From contig CAWDVH010000001.1 of the NCBI GenBank assembly GCA_963805705.1, positions 2,418,001 through 2,482,000 on the forward strand: 64,000 nucleotides of DNA, given 5' to 3'. Each line of letters starts with the position of its first letter. The stretch's first letter is position 1. The translations under genes were made by a program, and so were the position numbers. The DNA comes from CAWDVH01 sp963805705 (GTDB lineage: Bacteria > Actinomycetota > Actinomycetes > Streptosporangiales > Streptosporangiaceae). Below are positions 33,973 to 43,355 of the stretch, piece by piece. The notes under the pieces are model-generated. The model was given only the letters and a program-made list of their open reading frames with translations. It was not told where the DNA came from and ran no database searches.

Positions 33973-34824
33973 GTGCCAGAGCTGCCTGAGGTAGAGACCG
34001 TCCGGCGCGGCCTGCAGCGGCACCTGCCCGGACGGGTGGTCGAGTCGGTCCAGCTGCTGCACCCGCGCGCCGTGCGGCGGCATGCCGCCGGGGCCGATGA
34101 CTTCGCGGCCGCGATGACCGGGCGCCGCATCGACGGCGCCCGGCGGCGGGGGAAGTACCTGTGGCTGCCGGTCGGCGAGGACGCGCTGCTGGCTCACCTC
34201 GGGATGAGCGGCCAGCTGCTGATCGGCGATCCTGACCGCCCGGTCTCGCCGCATGTGCGGGCTCGGTTCACCTTTCGCGATGGCGGCCCTGACCTGCGCT
34301 TCACTGACCAGCGGACGTTCGGGCATCTCTCCTTCGCGCCCGGCGGGGCGGTGCTGCCCGCGGCCATCGCGCACATCGCCCCCGACCCGCTGGAGCCCGG
34401 ATTCGACCTGGCGGCCCTGACCGAGCGGCTCCGCTCGCGTCGCACCGGGATCAAGCGGGCCCTGCTCGATCAGTCGCTGGTCAGCGGAGTCGGCAACATC
34501 TACGCCGACGAGGCGCTGTGGCGGGTGCCGCTGCACTGGGCCCGCGCCGCGGACCGATTGCGGCGCAGCGAGGTCGAAGGCTTGATCACGGCAGTTCGGA
34601 AGGTGTTTACTGAGGCGCTCGATGCTGGTGGTACGTCATTTGACAGTCTGTACGTCAACGTGAACGGGCAGAGCGGATACTTTGACCGATCGCTCGCCGT
34701 GTACGGGCGCGCAGGTCAGCCGTGCCGCCGCTGCGGATCACCAGTCCGCCGCGAGGCGTTCATGAACCGGTCGGCGTTCAGCTGCCCGGCCTGTCAGCCG
34801 CGGCCGCGGCAGGGACGCTGGTGA
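33973..34824 (+). CDS. mutM: Formamidopyrimidine-DNA glycosylase
   Basis: 283 aa. Starts (V)PELPEVETVRRGL, so catalytic Pro2 and Glu3 are present after Met removal; GKYLWL carries the conserved Lys; H2TH motif GIKRALLDQSLVSGVGNIYADE; C-terminal zinc finger CRRCG...CPAC. Removes 8-oxoguanine and FaPy. GTG start 3 bases after rnc. Confidence 0.97.
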   Translation: MPELPEVETVRRGLQRHLPGRVVESVQLLHPRAVRRHAAGADDFAAAMTGRRIDGARRRGKYLWLPVGEDALLAHLGMSGQLLIGDPDRPVSPHVRARFTFRDGGPDLRFTDQRTFGHLSFAPGGAVLPAAIAHIAPDPLEPGFDLAALTERLRSRRTGIKRALLDQSLVSGVGNIYADEALWRVPLHWARAADRLRRSEVEGLITAVRKVFTEALDAGGTSFDSLYVNVNGQSGYFDRSLAVYGRAGQPCRRCGSPVRREAFMNRSAFSCPACQPRPRQGRW

Positions 34825-34862
34825 CGCGCACCTGGATGAGTAGGCGGTCGGGAGGGGCCGGC

Positions 34863-35192
34863 ATGAGTGACGATGTCGGGTCAGGCCGGTCCGTAGCGGG
34901 TGATCCCGCGGGGACCGGTCCCGGGGTCCGCCTCACCGCATGGGTGGCGGGCCAGGTCCATGGCGTCGGCTTCCGCTGGTGGGTCCGCTGCCGGGCACTG
35001 GAGCTCGGGCTGGTCGGCGTGGCAGAAAATCTCGAGGACGGCCGCGTGAAGGTCATCGCGGAAGGCAGCGAGGATAGCTGTCGCGAACTGCTGGCCGCTC
35101 TGGAAGGGCCGGGCACGCCGGGCCGGGTCGCCAGGGTGACGCAGCGATGGGATCGGGCCCGCGGCGGCCTGGCCGGCTTCGTGGAGCGATAG
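34863..35192 (+). CDS. acyP: Acylphosphatase
   Basis: 109 aa from ATG 34863. VHGVGFRWW carries the catalytic Arg, and VAENLEDGRVKVIAEG carries the catalytic Asn. Hydrolyses acyl phosphates. N-terminal 20 residues are a Gly/Pro-rich extension. Between mutM and smc, the usual actinobacterial place. Confidence 0.92.
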   Translation: MSDDVGSGRSVAGDPAGTGPGVRLTAWVAGQVHGVGFRWWVRCRALELGLVGVAENLEDGRVKVIAEGSEDSCRELLAALEGPGTPGRVARVTQRWDRARGGLAGFVER

Positions 35193-35218
35193 GGCCGTGA
35201 CCTGCATGATCGCTCAAC

Positions 35219-35248
35219 TTGACCGGATACCCCTGGCGGTGGGACCAT
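35219..35248 (+). promoter_or_regulatory. Weak candidate promoter for the 62-aa coiled-coil gene
   Basis: TTGACC (35219-35224), 18-base spacer, GACCAT. The leader that follows (35255-35310) is crowded with GCGCG blocks that could fold. Confidence 0.3.
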
Positions 35249-35335
35249 GGAGTATCACCTGCGCGCAGTACGCGCGTTTTCGCGCGTTTGGCGTGCGCGC
35301 CCACCCTGGTCACTCATTGTGGAGGACCTTAAGAA

Positions 35336-35524
35336 ATGGCAAAGGCTCTATTCGGCCACGTCGGTGGGCCGGATCCTCGCATGGTGTCTGAGATGCGTCG
35401 GCTGCAGCAGCGCGTTCATGACCTGGAAGCTGAGCTCACTCGGCTGCAGGAGGTCAACGACGTGCTCACTGCTGAAGTCGGGCACGACATGCTGATCCCG
35501 GTCCGCGAGCCCGCACTCGCCTGA
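35336..35524 (+). CDS. Small conserved coiled-coil protein between acyP and smc
   Basis: 62 aa, ATG with GGAGG upstream. N-terminal MAKALFGHVGGPDPR, then one heptad-rich helix (MRRLQQRVHDLEAELTRLQEVNDVL). I recall similar short proteins near smc in actinobacteria, but function is unknown. Soluble, probably dimeric. Confidence 0.75.
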   Translation: MAKALFGHVGGPDPRMVSEMRRLQQRVHDLEAELTRLQEVNDVLTAEVGHDMLIPVREPALA

Positions 35525-35613
35525 CGAGCGCTGGCTGACGGCGACGAGACGAAGGGCTCCCCTCACCGGGCGTCCCTCCTTGTTCGCCACCCGTATTCGC
35601 GTCGCCCGGCACC

Positions 35614-36513
35614 TCAGGCGAGATGCCGGCCAAGGAACTGAAGCTCGGCAGGCAGGCCCCGCGCCCAGAATGCGCTGTCATGGCAGCCGGGCTCGATTCC
35701 GCCCGGCGCCGGGTGCCCGGTCAGCTGCTCCAGCCGCGAGCGGAACTGCGCTGTTATCGCCGCGAACGGGTCATCGCTGCCGCAGTCGACCCGCGCCGGG
35801 ACCCGGCGGAGCGCACCGAGGCCGGCGAAGACGCTGTTGCGCGCGAAATCGCCCTGGCTGTCGAAAGCACGGCGGTCGGCCGCGCGGGCGTCGGCATACG
35901 ACGAGAAGATCGCGGGCGACGCGGCCGCCACGGCTGCGGCACCCGGCGCGCCGAGGCGCTCGGCGAGCAGCAGCGCCCCGTAGCCGCCCATCGAGTTGCC
36001 GACGATCCCGATATGCCCGGTCCGCAGGCCGCGCGCCGCCGCATGCGGCAGCACCTCGTAAATGATCATTCCCAGCGGGTCGTCGCCGTCCGCCCGCCGG
36101 TGCCAGTACGTGCTCCCGCCGTCGACGGTGATGACGGCAAACCTGCTGACCCGCGCCGTGGCCATGCCCGCCGCGATACGGTCGGCCTCGGTCCTGGCGT
36201 CGCCGCCCAGCTCGTGCAGCGCTACCACCACGCCCAGGCCGCGCGCGCTGGCCAGGCCGGCCGGGACGAGCGTCACCGTCCGCACCATGCGGTGCCGGTA
36301 GGCGGACCGGAACGTCGCTTCCAGCCGGCCAGGCGCCAGGCCCGGCGGTGGCGGCGGCGCGGAGCCGCACTCGCCCAAAGCGCTGGCCAGCCGGTACTTT
36401 CCCGGCAGGGCTCCCGCCTCCACCAGCCCGTATGCGCCCGCGGCCACGGCTGCGGCGGCCGCCGCAGCCGTGGCCGACGCCGTGATCACGGTCCGGCGGG
36501 AGAATTCACGCAT
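35614..36513 (-). CDS. Tat-exported alpha/beta-hydrolase (esterase-D/mycolyltransferase-like fold)
   Basis: 299 aa. Twin-arginine signal SRRTVITASATAAAAAAAVAAG. Nucleophile elbow GNSMGGYGAL with catalytic Ser; likely Asp in CGSDDPF and His in GCHDSAFW; oxyanion region VVVALHELGGD. Probable secreted esterase of unknown substrate. Minus strand between plus-strand genes acyP and smc, so it is an insertion into the syntenic block. Confidence 0.82.
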   Translation of the reverse strand: MREFSRRTVITASATAAAAAAAVAAGAYGLVEAGALPGKYRLASALGECGSAPPPPPGLAPGRLEATFRSAYRHRMVRTVTLVPAGLASARGLGVVVALHELGGDARTEADRIAAGMATARVSRFAVITVDGGSTYWHRRADGDDPLGMIIYEVLPHAAARGLRTGHIGIVGNSMGGYGALLLAERLGAPGAAAVAAASPAIFSSYADARAADRRAFDSQGDFARNSVFAGLGALRRVPARVDCGSDDPFAAITAQFRSRLEQLTGHPAPGGIEPGCHDSAFWARGLPAELQFLGRHLA

Positions 36514-36635
36514 CCGTACCAGCCATTGCAGATCTGCCTAGCCTTCCCGCGCCCGAATCCCGGAATCTCCTGGGCTGACGGTAGCGCGCGATAGGGTTCG
36601 AAACGACCGGGGTGCGGGGGGAGGAGGGTCGGCGG

Positions 36636-39600
36636 GTGTACCTGAAGACCCTCACGCTGCGTGGGTTCAAGTCGTTCGCCTCGGCTACCTCGATGCGGTT
36701 CGAGCCGGGAATCACCTGCGTCGTCGGCCCCAATGGGTCCGGCAAGTCCAACGTCGTCGACGCGTTCACCTGGGTGATGGGCGAGCAGGGCGTCAAGTCG
36801 ATGCGGGGCGGCAAGATGGACGATGTCGTCTTCGCCGGCACCGCCGGGCGCCCCGCGCTGGGCCGGGCCGAGGTGACGCTGACGATCGATAACAGCGACG
36901 GTGCCCTGCCGATCGACTATGCCGAAGTCACCATCAGCCGGCTGCTCTTCCGGTCCGGGCAGAGCGAGTACGCCATTAACGGCGACCACTGCCGGCTGCT
37001 GGACGTGCAGGAGCTGCTCTCCGACACCGGCCTCGGCCGCGAGATGCACGTCATCGTGGGGCAGGGCCAGCTCGATGAGGTGCTGAACTCGGGACCCGAG
37101 GCCCGCCGCGCGCTGATCGAGGAGGCCGCGGGGGTTCTCAAGCACCGCAAGCGCAAGGAAAAGGCGCTGCGCAAGCTCGACGCGATGCAGGCCAACCTGA
37201 CCAGGCTGGTCGACCTCACCGCCGAGCTCGGCCGCCGGCTCAAGCCGCTGGGCAGGCAGGCGCAGATCGCGCGCAAGGCAGCGGTGATCCAGGCCGACCT
37301 GCGCGATGCCCGGCTCCGGCTGCTGGCCGACGACTATGTCACGCTGGCCGGGGAGCTGCAGCGCGACGAGACCGACGAGGCCGCCGCGGCCGCCCGGCGA
37401 GCCGAGCTGGACGCCGCCCTGGCCAGGTCCCGTCTCCTGGAGTCCGAGCTGGAGGGTGCCGAGCAGCAGCATGCGCCGCGCCTGGCGGCTGCGCAGGAGA
37501 CCTACTTCGCGCTCGGCGGGCTGTCCGAGCGGCTGCGCGGCACGGTCGGCCTGGCTCAGGAGCGGTACCGGCACCTGGCCGCCCCGCCGGAGCCGCAGCG
37601 GCCGGGCCGCGATCCCGACGAGCTCGACCACGAGGCCGCCGGCCTGCGCGAGCAGGAGGCGGCTCTCGGCGAGCGGCTGGAAGACGCGCGCGAGCAGCTG
37701 ACCGGGGCCGTGGCCCGGCGGACGAGTGCCGAGACGGCGCTGGCGGAGACCGAGCGCAAGCTCGCCGCCGGGGCCAGGGCCGCGGCCCAGCGGGCCGAGC
37801 AGCTGGCCCGGCTGCGCAGTCATGTCCAGGGCGCCCAGAGCAGGTCGGCGGCGGCGCAGGAAGAGGCCGGACGCCTGGCCGCGGCACTCACCCAGGCCCG
37901 CGCCCGGGCCGAGCAGGCCCAGCGTGACCACGCGGAGCTGCAGCAGCTGGTGTCCGGCCGCGGCGAGGGCCGGGCCGATCTCGCGGCCGCCTGCGACCAG
38001 GCGGGTGCCGCCCTGGCGGCGCTCACGCCGCGGGTGCGGCAGCTGCGGTCCGCCGAGCATCAGGCCAGCGACCAGCGCGCTGCCCTGCGAGCGCGTACCG
38101 AGGCACTGACCGAGGCGGTCAGGCGCGGGGCCGATGCCTCCGGCGTCCTGCTGGAGAACCGGGCGGCGTTCCCCGGCATCCTGGGCCCGCTGGCGGCGCT
38201 GCTGACGGTCGAGGACGGGGCGGCCGACGCGATCGCGGCGGCCCTCGGCGCCACGTCGGGAGCGGTCGCGGTATCGGGCCTCGATGCCGCCGTCAGCATC
38301 CTGGAGGCGCTGCGGCGCGAGGGCACCGGCCGGGCCGAGCTGGTCATCGCGGGCGGCGAGCCCGCCGCCGGCGACCGGGCGGCCCAGCGTGACGACACCG
38401 GGATGGATGCCGGGACCGGGACGCCGCCGGCCGTTCTGCGGGCTATTGATCTGGTCAAGGCACCCGGTGAGCTGGCCGGTGCCGTCGAGCGCCTGCTGGC
38501 CGGGGTCCTGGTCGTCGCGGACCTGCGGACCGGCCTTGATCTGGTCCGCACCGATCCTGCGCGCCTGGTGGTCACCCGTGACGGTGACCTGATCGGGGCG
38601 CACTGGGCGCGGGCCGGGCAGGCCGGCGCGCAGAGCGTGCTCGGGCTCCAGGCGGCCGCCCACGAGGCCGCCAGGCAGCTGGCCGAGGCGGACGGCCGGT
38701 GCCAGCGGGCCGAGCAGGACCTCGCCGCGGCCGTCGCGGCGGAAGAGCAGGCCCGGCAGGCGCAGGCGCAGTCGCAGTCGGCCGTCCAGGAAGCCGACGC
38801 CGCCGTGGCCCAGACCTCGGGACGGCTGGGCGCGCTGGCGGGCGCCGCCCGCGCCGCGCAGGACGAGGCCGGGCGGCTGGCGGTGGCCATCGAGGCGGCC
38901 GAGCACTCCCGCCGCCAGGACCTGGCCCAGCTCGCCGAGCTGCAGGGCCGGCTGGCGGCCCTGGAGTCCGCCGCCGCTGCTGATCTCGCGACTGATCCGC
39001 CCGCCGCCGGTCCCGCGACGGCCGGTCCCGCGACGGCCGGTCCCGCCCCGGCCGGCCCGGCTCAGGCCCAGCCGGTGACGGAGGCCGGCAAGGAGGCGCT
39101 CGCCGCGAGCGCCTCAGCCGCCCGGCACGCGGAGATGGAAGCCCGCCTTGAGGTCAGGACGGTGGAGGAGCGGCTGCGGGCGATCACCGGCCGCGCTGAC
39201 ACGCTGGCGGCCGCCGCGGTCGCCGAGCGCCAGGCCAGGCAGCGCGCGCAGGCGCGCAGCAGGCGCCGCGCGGCCGAGGCGGCGGTGGCCTACGCGGTCG
39301 CCCAGGGAGCCGGGATCGCGCTGGCCAGGATCGAGCGCTCGGCCGGCGTGGCCGATGCCGAGCGCCAGGCCGCCGAGCTGGCCAGCCGGGGGCGTGATGG
39401 CGAGCTGAAGGCGATCAGGGCCAGGATCCGCGAGCTGTCCGGCCAGCTGGACCAGGTGGTCGACAGCGCCCACGGCACGGAGATCGCCAGGGCCGGCCGA
39501 CGGATGCGGCTGGAGCAGATCGCGGTGCGCGCCGCCGAGGAGTTCGCTGCCGACGCCGATGTGCTGGTCGCCGAGTACGGGCCCGACGTGCCCGTGCCCC

Positions 39601-40295
39601 CGGCGCAGGAGGACCAGCTCGCGTCGGCCTACGACCGGGCCGAGCAGGAGCGGCGCGCGCAGGCGGCGCAGCGGCTCCTGGATCAGCTCGGCAAGGTCAA
39701 CCCGCTGGCGCTGGAGGAGTTCGCGGCGCTGGAGGAACGGCACGCCTTCCTGGTCACGCAGCTGGAAGATCTCAAGAAGACGCGCCGCGACCTGCTGACC
39801 GTGATCAAGGAAGTCGATGACCGGGTCCAGCAGGTCTTCGCGGCCGCCTACGAGGACACCGCGCGGGAGTTCGAGCGGATTTTCGCCCTGCTCTTCCCCG
39901 GCGGCGAGGGTGCCCTGGTGCTGACCGAGCCCGATGACATGCTCGCGACCGGCATCGACTTCGAGGCCAGGCCGCCCGGCAAGAAGGTCAAGCGGCTCTC
40001 GCTGCTGTCCGGCGGCGAGCGGGCGCTCACCGCGATCGCCTTCCTGATCGCGATCTTCAAGGCACGCCCCTCGCCGTTCTACGTGCTGGATGAGGTCGAG
40101 GCGGCGCTCGACGACGCTAACCTGCAGCGGCTGCTGGGGGTCTTCGAGGAGCTGAGGGAGAACTCCCAGCTGATCATCGTCACGCACCAGAAGCGGACGA
40201 TGGAGGTCGCGGACGCGCTGTACGGGATCAGCATGCGCGGGGACGGCGTCTCCGCGGTGGTCAGCCAGCGGCTGCGGGAGCGCGAGAGCGCCTGA
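36636..40295 (+). CDS. smc: Chromosome segregation protein SMC
   Basis: 1219 aa from GTG 36636 (GGAGGAGGG upstream). N-terminal head with Walker A GPNGSGKSN (about 32-40), long coiled coil, hinge near 505-640 (FPGILGPLAALLTVEDGAADAIAAAL), second coil with a PATAGPATAGPAPAGPA insertion near 790, and C-terminal head with signature LLSGGERAL and Walker B YVLDEVEAALDD. With ScpA/B it condenses and segregates chromosomes. ftsY follows. Confidence 0.98.
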   Translation: MYLKTLTLRGFKSFASATSMRFEPGITCVVGPNGSGKSNVVDAFTWVMGEQGVKSMRGGKMDDVVFAGTAGRPALGRAEVTLTIDNSDGALPIDYAEVTISRLLFRSGQSEYAINGDHCRLLDVQELLSDTGLGREMHVIVGQGQLDEVLNSGPEARRALIEEAAGVLKHRKRKEKALRKLDAMQANLTRLVDLTAELGRRLKPLGRQAQIARKAAVIQADLRDARLRLLADDYVTLAGELQRDETDEAAAAARRAELDAALARSRLLESELEGAEQQHAPRLAAAQETYFALGGLSERLRGTVGLAQERYRHLAAPPEPQRPGRDPDELDHEAAGLREQEAALGERLEDAREQLTGAVARRTSAETALAETERKLAAGARAAAQRAEQLARLRSHVQGAQSRSAAAQEEAGRLAAALTQARARAEQAQRDHAELQQLVSGRGEGRADLAAACDQAGAALAALTPRVRQLRSAEHQASDQRAALRARTEALTEAVRRGADASGVLLENRAAFPGILGPLAALLTVEDGAADAIAAALGATSGAVAVSGLDAAVSILEALRREGTGRAELVIAGGEPAAGDRAAQRDDTGMDAGTGTPPAVLRAIDLVKAPGELAGAVERLLAGVLVVADLRTGLDLVRTDPARLVVTRDGDLIGAHWARAGQAGAQSVLGLQAAAHEAARQLAEADGRCQRAEQDLAAAVAAEEQARQAQAQSQSAVQEADAAVAQTSGRLGALAGAARAAQDEAGRLAVAIEAAEHSRRQDLAQLAELQGRLAALESAAAADLATDPPAAGPATAGPATAGPAPAGPAQAQPVTEAGKEALAASASAARHAEMEARLEVRTVEERLRAITGRADTLAAAAVAERQARQRAQARSRRRAAEAAVAYAVAQGAGIALARIERSAGVADAERQAAELASRGRDGELKAIRARIRELSGQLDQVVDSAHGTEIARAGRRMRLEQIAVRAAEEFAADADVLVAEYGPDVPVPPAQEDQLASAYDRAEQERRAQAAQRLLDQLGKVNPLALEEFAALEERHAFLVTQLEDLKKTRRDLLTVIKEVDDRVQQVFAAAYEDTAREFERIFALLFPGGEGALVLTEPDDMLATGIDFEARPPGKKVKRLSLLSGGERALTAIAFLIAIFKARPSPFYVLDEVEAALDDANLQRLLGVFEELRENSQLIIVTHQKRTMEVADALYGISMRGDGVSAVVSQRLRERESA

Positions 40296-40447
40296 GCCAG
40301 GCGGCCGCTCCCTGACCCGGCCCCGGCCTCCCGGCCCCGCGTCCCGGCCCCGCCTCCCGGCCGCCCCCTGGCCCGCTCCCGGCTGCGGCCTGGCCGTAGT
40401 CGGCGCGGGCGCGGGCGGTGACCGGCGTCTGCCAGACTGGGGCCGTC

Positions 40448-41617
40448 ATGGAACATGTGCTGATCATCATCGCCATAGTCGTCGTGCTCGGGGTCGGCGG
40501 CGCGGCCCTCCTCTCGCCGCGCCTGCGCTCCCGCCGCCGGCCACCGCCCCCGCCCGTCCAGCCGCCCCCGCCCGGCGCCGCCCGGCCCGCCAGCACCCAG
40601 GAAGCGCCGCCTGCCGCCGAGCCGGGCGCGGCCGTCACGCCGGCCGACACCGCGCCGGCGGCCCCCCCGGCGGTCCCGGCCGAGAAGCCGCCGCCGTCGG
40701 CCGGGCGCATGGTCCGGCTGCGCGGCCGGCTGGCCAGGTCGCAGTCGGCGCTCGGGTCGGCCCTGCTCAGCCTGCTGTCCTCCGGGCGGCTGGACGAGCA
40801 GACCTGGGAGGAGATCGAGGACACCCTGATCACGGCGGACATGGGCGTCGGCCCGGCCCGCCAGCTCGTGGAGCAGCTGCGCACCGAGGTCAAGGTGGGC
40901 GGGACCCGCGACGTGGCCGAGCTGCGGGCGCTGCTGCGGGCCGACCTGATCGACCAGATCGGCCCGGACATGGACCGGTCCCTGCGCACCAGGCCGCACG
41001 GCGGCCAGCTGGCCGTGGTCCTGATGGTCGGCGTCAACGGGACCGGCAAGACCACCGCGTGCGGCAAGCTCGCGCGGGCGCTGATCGGGGACGGGCAGAC
41101 GGTGCTGCTCGGCGCCGCCGACACCTTCCGCGCGGCCGCCGCCGACCAGCTGCAGACGTGGGGCGAGCGCGTCGGGGCCACCGTCGTCCGCGCCGATAAG
41201 GACGGCGCCGACCCGGCCAGCGTGGCCTTCGACGCGGTCAGCGAGGGGCTCAAGCGCGGCGTGGACACCGTGATCGTGGACACCGCGGGGCGCCTGCACA
41301 CCAAGGCCGGCCTGATGGACGAGCTTGGCAAGATCAAGAGGGTAATCTCCAAGCAGGCATCGGTGGACGAGGTGCTCCTGGTGCTCGACGCCACCACCGG
41401 CCAGAACGGCTTGCGGCAGGCCCGTGTCTTCGGCGAGGCAGTCGACGTCACGGGGATCGTCCTGACCAAGCTGGACGGGACGGCCAAGGGCGGGATCGTG
41501 GTCGCCGTGCAGCGCGAGCTCGGCGTTCCGGTGAAGCTGGTCGGGCTCGGGGAGGGCCCCGACGACCTGGCGCCGTTCGAGCCCGAGGCGTTCGTCGACG
41601 CCATCCTCGGCGGCTAG
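40448..41617 (+). CDS. ftsY: Signal recognition particle receptor FtsY
   Basis: 389 aa from ATG 40448. One N-terminal hydrophobic helix (VLIIIAIVVVLGVGGAAL), Pro/Ala-rich linker, then NG domain: four-helix bundle, G1 GVNGTGKTT, DTFRAAAADQL, G3 DTAGRLHTK, G4 TKLDGTAKGG, G5 GLGEGPDDL. Receptor for Ffh-bound ribosomes at the membrane. The 150 bases between smc and ftsY are low-complexity CCGGCC-rich repeats. Confidence 0.97.
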   Translation: MEHVLIIIAIVVVLGVGGAALLSPRLRSRRRPPPPPVQPPPPGAARPASTQEAPPAAEPGAAVTPADTAPAAPPAVPAEKPPPSAGRMVRLRGRLARSQSALGSALLSLLSSGRLDEQTWEEIEDTLITADMGVGPARQLVEQLRTEVKVGGTRDVAELRALLRADLIDQIGPDMDRSLRTRPHGGQLAVVLMVGVNGTGKTTACGKLARALIGDGQTVLLGAADTFRAAAADQLQTWGERVGATVVRADKDGADPASVAFDAVSEGLKRGVDTVIVDTAGRLHTKAGLMDELGKIKRVISKQASVDEVLLVLDATTGQNGLRQARVFGEAVDVTGIVLTKLDGTAKGGIVVAVQRELGVPVKLVGLGEGPDDLAPFEPEAFVDAILGG

Positions 41618-41686
41618 ATCCCGCCGCCCCGGCGGCTAATCTAGCTAGAGCACTGACAGGCCCATGCGCGAGGACGGCGGCGACAC

Positions 41687-43351
41687 GTGTTCGAGACTCT
41701 CTCCGATCGGCTCACCCAGGTCTTCTCCTCGCTGCGCGGGAAGGGGCGCCTGTCGCCCGCCGACATCGACGCGACCTGCCGCGAGATCCGGATCGCGCTG
41801 CTCGAGGCGGACGTCGCGCTGCCCGTGGTCAGGCAGTTCATCGCCAGGGTCAGGGAACGGGCGGGCGGCGCCGAGGTCTCCGAGGCGCTGAACCCGGCGC
41901 AGCAGGTCATCAAGATCGTCAATGAGGAGCTCATCGAGATCCTCGGCGGCGAGGCGCGGCGGCTGCGTTTTGCCAAGGTGGCGCCGACGGTCATCATGCT
42001 GGCCGGCCTGCAGGGCTCGGGTAAGACGACGCTCGCGGCGAAGCTGGCGCTGTGGCTGCGCGGCCAGGGCAATACCCCGATGCTGGTGGCTGCTGACCTG
42101 CAGCGGCCCAATGCGGTCCAGCAGCTCCAGGTGCTGGGCGAGCAGATCGGGGTGCCGGTCTTCGCGCCCTATCCGGGCAATGGCGTCGGCGATCCGGTCG
42201 AGGTAGCGCGCCAGTCGCTCGATGAGGCCCGCCGCCGGCTGCAGAACGTCGTCATCGTGGACACCGCCGGGCGCCTCGGCATCGACGAGGAGATGATGCA
42301 GCAGGCGGCCGCCATCCGGGACGCGGTCGACCCCGACGAGATCCTGTTCGTGGTCGACGCCATGATCGGCCAGGACGCGGTGCAGACCGCCCAGGCGTTC
42401 CTCGACGGCGTCGGTTACGACGGAGTCGTGCTGACCAAGCTCGACGGTGACGCGCGCGGCGGGGCGGCGCTGTCCATTGCCCAGCTCACCGGCAAGCCGG
42501 TGATGTTCGCGTCCTCCGGCGAGAAGCTCGAGGACTTTGACCTGTTCCACCCCGACCGGATGGCCTCGCGGATCCTCGACCTCGGCGACATCCTGACGCT
42601 GATCGAGCAGGCGGAGCGGACCTTCGATGCCGATCAGGCCGCCACCATGGCCGACAAGCTGGCCTCCGGGGACGCCTTCACGCTGGAGGACTTCGTCGAG
42701 CAGCTGGCCATGGTCCGCAAGCTCGGGCCGATCGGCAACCTGCTCGGGATGCTGCCGGGAGCCGCGCAGAACCGCGAGATGCTCAGCCAGGTCAGCGACA
42801 AGGACCTGGACCGGGCGGCGGCGATCGTCAGCTCGATGACTGTCGAGGAGCGCAGAAACCCCAAGATTATTAACGGCTCGAGGCGCGCCCGTGTCGCCGC
42901 CGGATCCGGCGTCACCGTCGGGGAAGTCAACAACCTCATCGTCAGGTTCCTCGAGGGCCAGAAGATGATGCGCCAGATGATGGGCGGCATGGGCATGCCG
43001 GGCATGCGGCGCGGCGGCCAGAAGGCGAAGGGGAAGGGCAAGAAGAAGGGCAAGGGCGGCGGCCGCCCCGCGAACGCCGGCCGTCCCGCGAACGCCGGCG
43101 GCCGGGCCGGCCAGCCGGGCGGGCCCGCTGTCCTTCCGGCCGGCCTCGGCCAGGGCGCGGCGGACGGCAGCACCGCCGCGGCCCCCGGCGGCTTCGGGGG
43201 CGCCGGGCTGCCCGAGGGCTGGGCTGACGGTGCCTTCAAGCTGCCCCCCGGCCGCGGTCCCGGCTTCTCGACCCCCAAGCCGAACCTGCCGCCCGGCCTG
43301 CGCGGGCCGCAGCCGAGCCGCCGCGGCCGCCAGGGCGGAAAGGGCCGCTAG
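41687..43351 (+). CDS. ffh: Signal recognition particle protein Ffh
   Basis: 554 aa from GTG 41687. N domain, G domain with GLQGSGKTT (about 107-115), DTAGRLGID, TKLDGDARGG, then the Met-rich M domain (MMRQMMGGMGMPGMRRGG) that binds SRP RNA and signal peptides. The C-terminal ~110 residues are a Lys/Gly then Ala/Gly/Pro tail with RPANAG repeats, longer than in E. coli. 69 bases after ftsY. Confidence 0.97.
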   Translation: MFETLSDRLTQVFSSLRGKGRLSPADIDATCREIRIALLEADVALPVVRQFIARVRERAGGAEVSEALNPAQQVIKIVNEELIEILGGEARRLRFAKVAPTVIMLAGLQGSGKTTLAAKLALWLRGQGNTPMLVAADLQRPNAVQQLQVLGEQIGVPVFAPYPGNGVGDPVEVARQSLDEARRRLQNVVIVDTAGRLGIDEEMMQQAAAIRDAVDPDEILFVVDAMIGQDAVQTAQAFLDGVGYDGVVLTKLDGDARGGAALSIAQLTGKPVMFASSGEKLEDFDLFHPDRMASRILDLGDILTLIEQAERTFDADQAATMADKLASGDAFTLEDFVEQLAMVRKLGPIGNLLGMLPGAAQNREMLSQVSDKDLDRAAAIVSSMTVEERRNPKIINGSRRARVAAGSGVTVGEVNNLIVRFLEGQKMMRQMMGGMGMPGMRRGGQKAKGKGKKKGKGGGRPANAGRPANAGGRAGQPGGPAVLPAGLGQGAADGSTAAAPGGFGGAGLPEGWADGAFKLPPGRGPGFSTPKPNLPPGLRGPQPSRRGRQGGKGR

Positions 43352-43355
43352 GGCG

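Noticed and set aside
36486..38906. 806-codon minus-strand open frame opposite smc
   Set aside because: Low-complexity Gly/Leu/Arg/Gln sequence mirroring SMC coiled-coil codons; no start signals.
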